From contig LSCM01000040.1 of the NCBI GenBank assembly GCA_001577185.1, forward strand, positions 1 through 8,606: a stretch of 8,606 nt of DNA, read 5' to 3'. Shown in pieces: positions 5,942 to 8,606 of this stretch. The translations under genes and the position numbers were made by a program. The notes below the pieces were generated by a model. It did no database searches. It was not told the DNA's origin and saw only the letters and a program-made list of their open reading frames with translations. Position 1 is the first letter of the stretch. Each line of letters begins with the position of its first letter. Source of the DNA: Cloacimonetes bacterium TCS62 (lineage in GTDB: Bacteria > Cloacimonadota > Cloacimonadia > Cloacimonadales > TCS61).

Positions 5942-6158
5942 ATTTATACCGGTAAACAATTCTACCTCTATTTAGATCATAAGGAGATAGTTCAACTTTT
6001 ACTTTATCTCCTGGTAGAATTCTAATGTAATGCATTCTCATTTTTCCAGAACTATGAGCAAGTATCTCATGCCCGTTTTCTAGTTGCACTTTAAATTTCA
6101 TATTAGGTAACGCCTCTGTTACTTCACCTTCTACTTCAATTACGCCTTCTTTTGCCAT
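5940..6158 (-). CDS. infA: translation initiation factor IF-1
   Basis: A 72-residue S1/OB-fold protein, exactly the standard length. It binds the 30S A site during initiation and cooperates with IF2 and IF3. The sequence follows the family closely: MAKEGVIEVEGEVTEALPN at the start, LENGHEILAHSSGKMRMHYIR across 26-46, and PGDKVKVELSPYDLNRGRI then YRYK at the end. The ATG is 20 bp after map. Its ribosome binding site is poor: only AAGAAGAG upstream, and the AAGGA overlapping the map stop is about 17 bases away. Translation may depend on coupling to map. Stop TAG, embedded in the rpmJ ribosome binding site. Confidence 0.98.
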   Translation of the reverse strand: MAKEGVIEVEGEVTEALPNMKFKVQLENGHEILAHSSGKMRMHYIRILPGDKVKVELSPYDLNRGRIVYRYK

Positions 6159-6178
6159 AATGTTCTCTTCTTTTTTCC

Positions 6179-6937
6179 TTAATAAACCGTTAATATTTCC
6201 GGCTCATTTTTCGTTATTAATATTGTTCTCTCAAAATGTGCAGATAAAGAATTATCTGCGGAGAAAAATTCCCAGCCCTTTTCGATTACTTGGTTAGTTC
6301 CAACATTCACCATTGGTTCAATAGCTAAAGTCATGCCTTCACTCAATCTTGGACCTTTTCCTTTATTGCCAATATTGGGTATAATAGGATCTTCATGCAA
6401 ATGCCTACCAATGCCATGACCAGTTAGATTATCTGCTACATGATATCCTACAGATTGTACATAAGATCCTATAGCATGCGAGATATCACCAACTCTAGCA
6501 CCATCTCTTGCTTGTGCTATTCCTCTGTCAAGTGCTTCTTTTGTAACCTGCATTAATTCATGAGTTTGTGTAGATACTTGCCCAACTTTATAAGTTCTGG
6601 CAGCATCACCATAGAAACCATCTTTGTAAACACCTACATCAATTCCTATGATATCACCTGTTTTTAGTTCATCTTTTTTAGACGGGATTCCATGAACTAT
6701 ACATGAATTAAGCGAAGCACAAATTGCCGCGGGAAAAGGTGGGAGTCCAGCAACATTATAACCCTTAAAAGCTGGTTTACCACCCTCCGAATGAATTAGC
6801 TCATCAGCAAACTGGTCTATCTGATGAGTACTAATCCCAGGTTTAATAAAATCTTCTAATTCTCTTAGCAGTAGAGCAACAATGCGATTACTCTCTCGCA
6901 TTTTTTTTATTTCATCTTTATTTTTAATTGAAATCAT
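6179..6937 (-). CDS. map: methionine aminopeptidase, type I
   Basis: Removes the initiator Met from nascent proteins using a dinuclear metal centre. With the preferred start the protein has 252 residues and starts MISIKNKDEIKKMRESNRI, like type I enzymes. All metal ligands are visible: D100 (IGIDVG), D111 (GDAARTY), H174 (GHGIGR), E207 (IEPMV) and E236 (HFERT). The substrate-site histidines H82 (VHGIP) and H181 are also present. There is no N-terminal zinc-finger extension. An in-frame GTG at 6944-6946 would add three residues, but the ATG at 6935-6937 gives the canonical N-terminus. Neither start has a convincing Shine-Dalgarno site. The 43-bp gap after secY is the operon's largest; adk, often found here, is absent. 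Confidence 0.97.
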   Translation of the reverse strand: MISIKNKDEIKKMRESNRIVALLLRELEDFIKPGISTHQIDQFADELIHSEGGKPAFKGYNVAGLPPFPAAICASLNSCIVHGIPSKKDELKTGDIIGIDVGVYKDGFYGDAARTYKVGQVSTQTHELMQVTKEALDRGIAQARDGARVGDISHAIGSYVQSVGYHVADNLTGHGIGRHLHEDPIIPNIGNKGKGPRLSEGMTLAIEPMVNVGTNQVIEKGWEFFSADNSLSAHFERTILITKNEPEILTVY

Positions 6938-6948
6938 ATCTACCACTA

Positions 6949-6979
6949 TTTATATATATTTAGCATTAATAACCAACAA
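6949..6979 (-). promoter_or_regulatory. possible internal promoter upstream of map
   Basis: In the secY-map gap the minus strand reads TTGTTG (6974-6979), a 17-bp spacer, then TATATA (6951-6956), overlapping a better -10-like TATAAA (6949-6954, spacer 19). A start near 6942 would leave only a few bases before the map ATG, giving an almost leaderless mRNA. This would fit the missing Shine-Dalgarno site, but AT-rich spacers throw up such matches easily. Confidence 0.25.
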
Positions 6980-6980
6980 T

Positions 6981-8288
6981 TTATCTCTTTCTTCCTCTAA
7001 GTTTACCCTTCTTCATAAATCCTTCATAGTGTCTCATCACAAGACTAGACTCAATTTGTTGCAGAGTATCAAGAGCTACACCAACAATAATAATAAGCCC
7101 GGTTCCACCAAAATAGAATGGAAGATTTGCCCATTTTTGCATAAATTGAGGTAATACAGCAACAAATGCAAAGAATGCTGCGCCAGGTAATGTAATTCTT
7201 GTTAAAACACTATTTATGTAATCAGATGTACGTTTCCCAGGTTTTCTTCCAGGAATAAAACCACCATATTTTTTCATATTTTCTGCCATCTCTATTGGGT
7301 TCAGAACCATTGCAGTATAAAAATATGCAAAGAAAATAATTAAACCAACATAGAGTACAGTATATAAAAATGCACCCGGAGATAGCATCTGAACTAGTCC
7401 GTTCATAAAATCACTACCTTCAAAAAAAGTAGCGATAGTTCTAGGAAACATCAATATAGCCTGTGCGAAAATAATTGGTATTACTCCAGCAGTATTCACT
7501 TTTAATGGAATATGAGTACTCTGACCACCATAAACCTTTCTTCCCACGATTCTTTTGGCATATTGAACTGGTATTTTACGAATTCCCTCTGTTACTAAAA
7601 CAACCGACGCAGTTACTAAAACCATCACAATTAGAACTAAAACTACTGTAAAAATGCTTAGAGCTCCAGCTTGTACCATCTGCCCCATCTGAATAAAGCC
7701 TTTTGGGTATCTAGCAATGATACCTGCAAATATAATCAGAGAAATACCATTTCCGATACCATTTTCTGTTATCTGTTCTCCTAACCACATTATGAAAATC
7801 ACACCAGTTGTCATAGTGATAACGCTAGTAAAGATAAAGAGAAAACCGGGATTTTTAACTGCTCCTTCAATAGATCTGAGGAACATTGTAATACCAATGG
7901 CATTGAAAGCTGCAACTACAACTGTACCATATCTGGTATATTGGGCAATTTTCTTCTGACCTTCTGCACCTTCTTTCTTTAATCTTTCAAAGAACGGAAT
8001 TACTCCACCCAACAACTGAATAACGATCGAAGTTGTAATATAGGGCATAATTCCCAATGCAAAAACAGAAGCTCTTCCAAGATTACCTCCAACAAACAGG
8101 TCAAACATTCCAAATAGATTTCCTCCACCTTTTGTGGCACTACCCATGAATTGCTCAATTGCAGTTGAATTTATCCCAGGTATTGGGATAAAACTACCCA
8201 AACGATAGATAATCAAAATTAGTGCGGTAAATAACACTTTTTTCTTTAGTTCAGGTATTTTGAAAATATTACTTATGCTTTGTAACAC
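6981..8288 (-). CDS. secY: protein translocase subunit SecY, GTG start
   Basis: Central channel of the Sec translocon, working with SecE/SecG and SecA or the ribosome. The 435 residues have ten hydrophobic membrane segments, the first at about 17-35. Landmarks are the plug/TM2 region GGNLGRASVFALGIMPYI (67-84), KKEGAEGQKKIAQYTRY (104-120), ENGIGNGISLIIFAGI (175-190), RKIPVQYAKR (237-246), and the TM8-9 loop NPIEMAENMKKYGGFIPGR (330-348) with its basic tip needed for SecA/ribosome contact. It ends in the usual YEGFMKKGKLRGRKR tail. The GTG (8286-8288) directly abuts the rplO stop TAA and is served by GGAGGT seven bases upstream, inside the last codons of rplO. The N-terminus then reads MLQSISNIFKIPEL, as in homologues. 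Confidence 0.98.
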   Translation of the reverse strand: MLQSISNIFKIPELKKKVLFTALILIIYRLGSFIPIPGINSTAIEQFMGSATKGGGNLFGMFDLFVGGNLGRASVFALGIMPYITTSIVIQLLGGVIPFFERLKKEGAEGQKKIAQYTRYGTVVVAAFNAIGITMFLRSIEGAVKNPGFLFIFTSVITMTTGVIFIMWLGEQITENGIGNGISLIIFAGIIARYPKGFIQMGQMVQAGALSIFTVVLVLIVMVLVTASVVLVTEGIRKIPVQYAKRIVGRKVYGGQSTHIPLKVNTAGVIPIIFAQAILMFPRTIATFFEGSDFMNGLVQMLSPGAFLYTVLYVGLIIFFAYFYTAMVLNPIEMAENMKKYGGFIPGRKPGKRTSDYINSVLTRITLPGAAFFAFVAVLPQFMQKWANLPFYFGGTGLIIIVGVALDTLQQIESSLVMRHYEGFMKKGKLRGRKR

Positions 8289-8606
8289 TTAGATTACCTC
8301 CGCTTTTCCGCCTTTCTTTTCAATTATCTCTTTTGCGGTCTTTGAAAAAGAATTCGCTTTAACTTTTAATTTTTTATCAAATTTTTCTGCCCCTTTTGCT
8401 AATATTTTCACCGGAGCAGATTCTTTTGCTCTTAATTTTCTAATAAGGCTATTATCTTCCAACATCTTAATATCGACTTCATCCACATCAAGATTTTGCA
8501 AAGTTTCTAAATTAACCAATCTATTTTGTTTTTTATTCTTATTTCGGAATCCTCTTTTAGGAAGACGTCTTTGGAGCGGCATCTGACCACCTTCAAACCA
8601 TAAAGG
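8289..8606 (-). CDS. rplO: 50S ribosomal protein L15 (uL15), 5' end outside window
   Basis: Large-subunit assembly protein. The reading frame is open to the window edge, so the first ~40 residues (the Gly/Arg-rich part) are missing. 105 residues are visible, against a normal total near 145. Bases 8583-8606 encode PLWFEGGQ, directly joined to MPLQRRLPKRGF; this FEGGQMPL-RRLPKRGF block is the L15 hallmark, so the Met at 8580-8582 is internal, not the start. The C-terminal L15 signature KILAKGAEKF...KVKANSFSKTA is present near the end. The last codons contain the secY ribosome binding site, and the stop TAA is contiguous with the secY GTG. Confidence 0.97.
   Translation of the reverse strand, partial: PLWFEGGQMPLQRRLPKRGFRNKNKKQNRLVNLETLQNLDVDEVDIKMLEDNSLIRKLRAKESAPVKILAKGAEKFDKKLKVKANSFSKTAKEIIEKKGGKAEVI
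8295..8300 (-). promoter_or_regulatory. secY Shine-Dalgarno site inside the rplO coding end
   Basis: GGAGGT overlaps codons GCG-GAG-GTA for the Ala-Glu-Val near the L15 C-terminus and is seven bases from the secY GTG. It fixes the GTG start and implies that secY translation is coupled to termination of rplO. Confidence 0.85.

Noticed and set aside
6944..6946. GTG as the map start
   Set aside because: It has no Shine-Dalgarno site and adds three residues before the canonical MISIK N-terminus; the ATG at 6935-6937 fits homologues better.
1..8606. Mobile elements, CRISPR arrays, tRNA/rRNA genes, defence or toxin-antitoxin systems
   Set aside because: Nearly all sequence is accounted for by core genes. 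No terminal repeats, spacer arrays, transposase-like proteins or RNA gene signatures were seen.

Overview
This window is an AT-rich (roughly one third G+C by eye) stretch of bacterial chromosome. It is dominated by a conserved minus-strand translation/transcription operon: the end of the spc cluster joined to the alpha cluster. Read in the direction of transcription (right to left), the order is rplO (5' end cut off by the window edge), secY, map, infA, rpmJ, rpsM, rpsK, rpsD, rpoA, rplQ. A strong intrinsic terminator at about 2882-2907 follows. Junctions are tight: 0 to 20 bp everywhere except 43 bp between secY and map. The operon supplies ribosomal proteins (L15, L36, S13, S11, S4, L17), initiation factor 1, the alpha subunit of RNA polymerase, the SecY translocon channel, and the aminopeptidase that removes the initiator Met from nascent proteins.

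Left of the terminator are three independent housekeeping genes. They are a minus-strand MgtE-type Mg2+ channel with its own promoter, a plus-strand hot-dog-fold acyl-CoA thioesterase that converges with mgtE (stop codons 5 bp apart), and a minus-strand SPOUT (TrmH/SpoU-like) RNA methyltransferase divergent from the thioesterase. The 205-bp divergent spacer holds a good promoter for the thioesterase and a perfect 15-bp palindrome. No gene can be assigned in positions 1-63.

Organism: the map-infA-rpmJ-rpsM-rpsK-rpsD-rpoA-rplQ order without adk is what I associate with the FCB group (Bacteroidota, Cloacimonadota, Marinimicrobia and relatives). Most genes here have clear Shine-Dalgarno sites (AGGAGG, GAGGAG, GGAGGT), which argues against Bacteroidota proper. 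An uncultivated AT-rich FCB lineage such as Cloacimonadota is plausible but unproven. This is inference.

I found no undescribed biological system here; this is an ordinary core-genome region. The points worth a second look are small: three firmly placed non-ATG starts (TTG for rpsM, GTG for rpsK and secY), stop codons built into the next gene's Shine-Dalgarno site, complete absence of TGA stops with unusually frequent TAG, a possible internal promoter before map, and the palindrome upstream of the methyltransferase gene.
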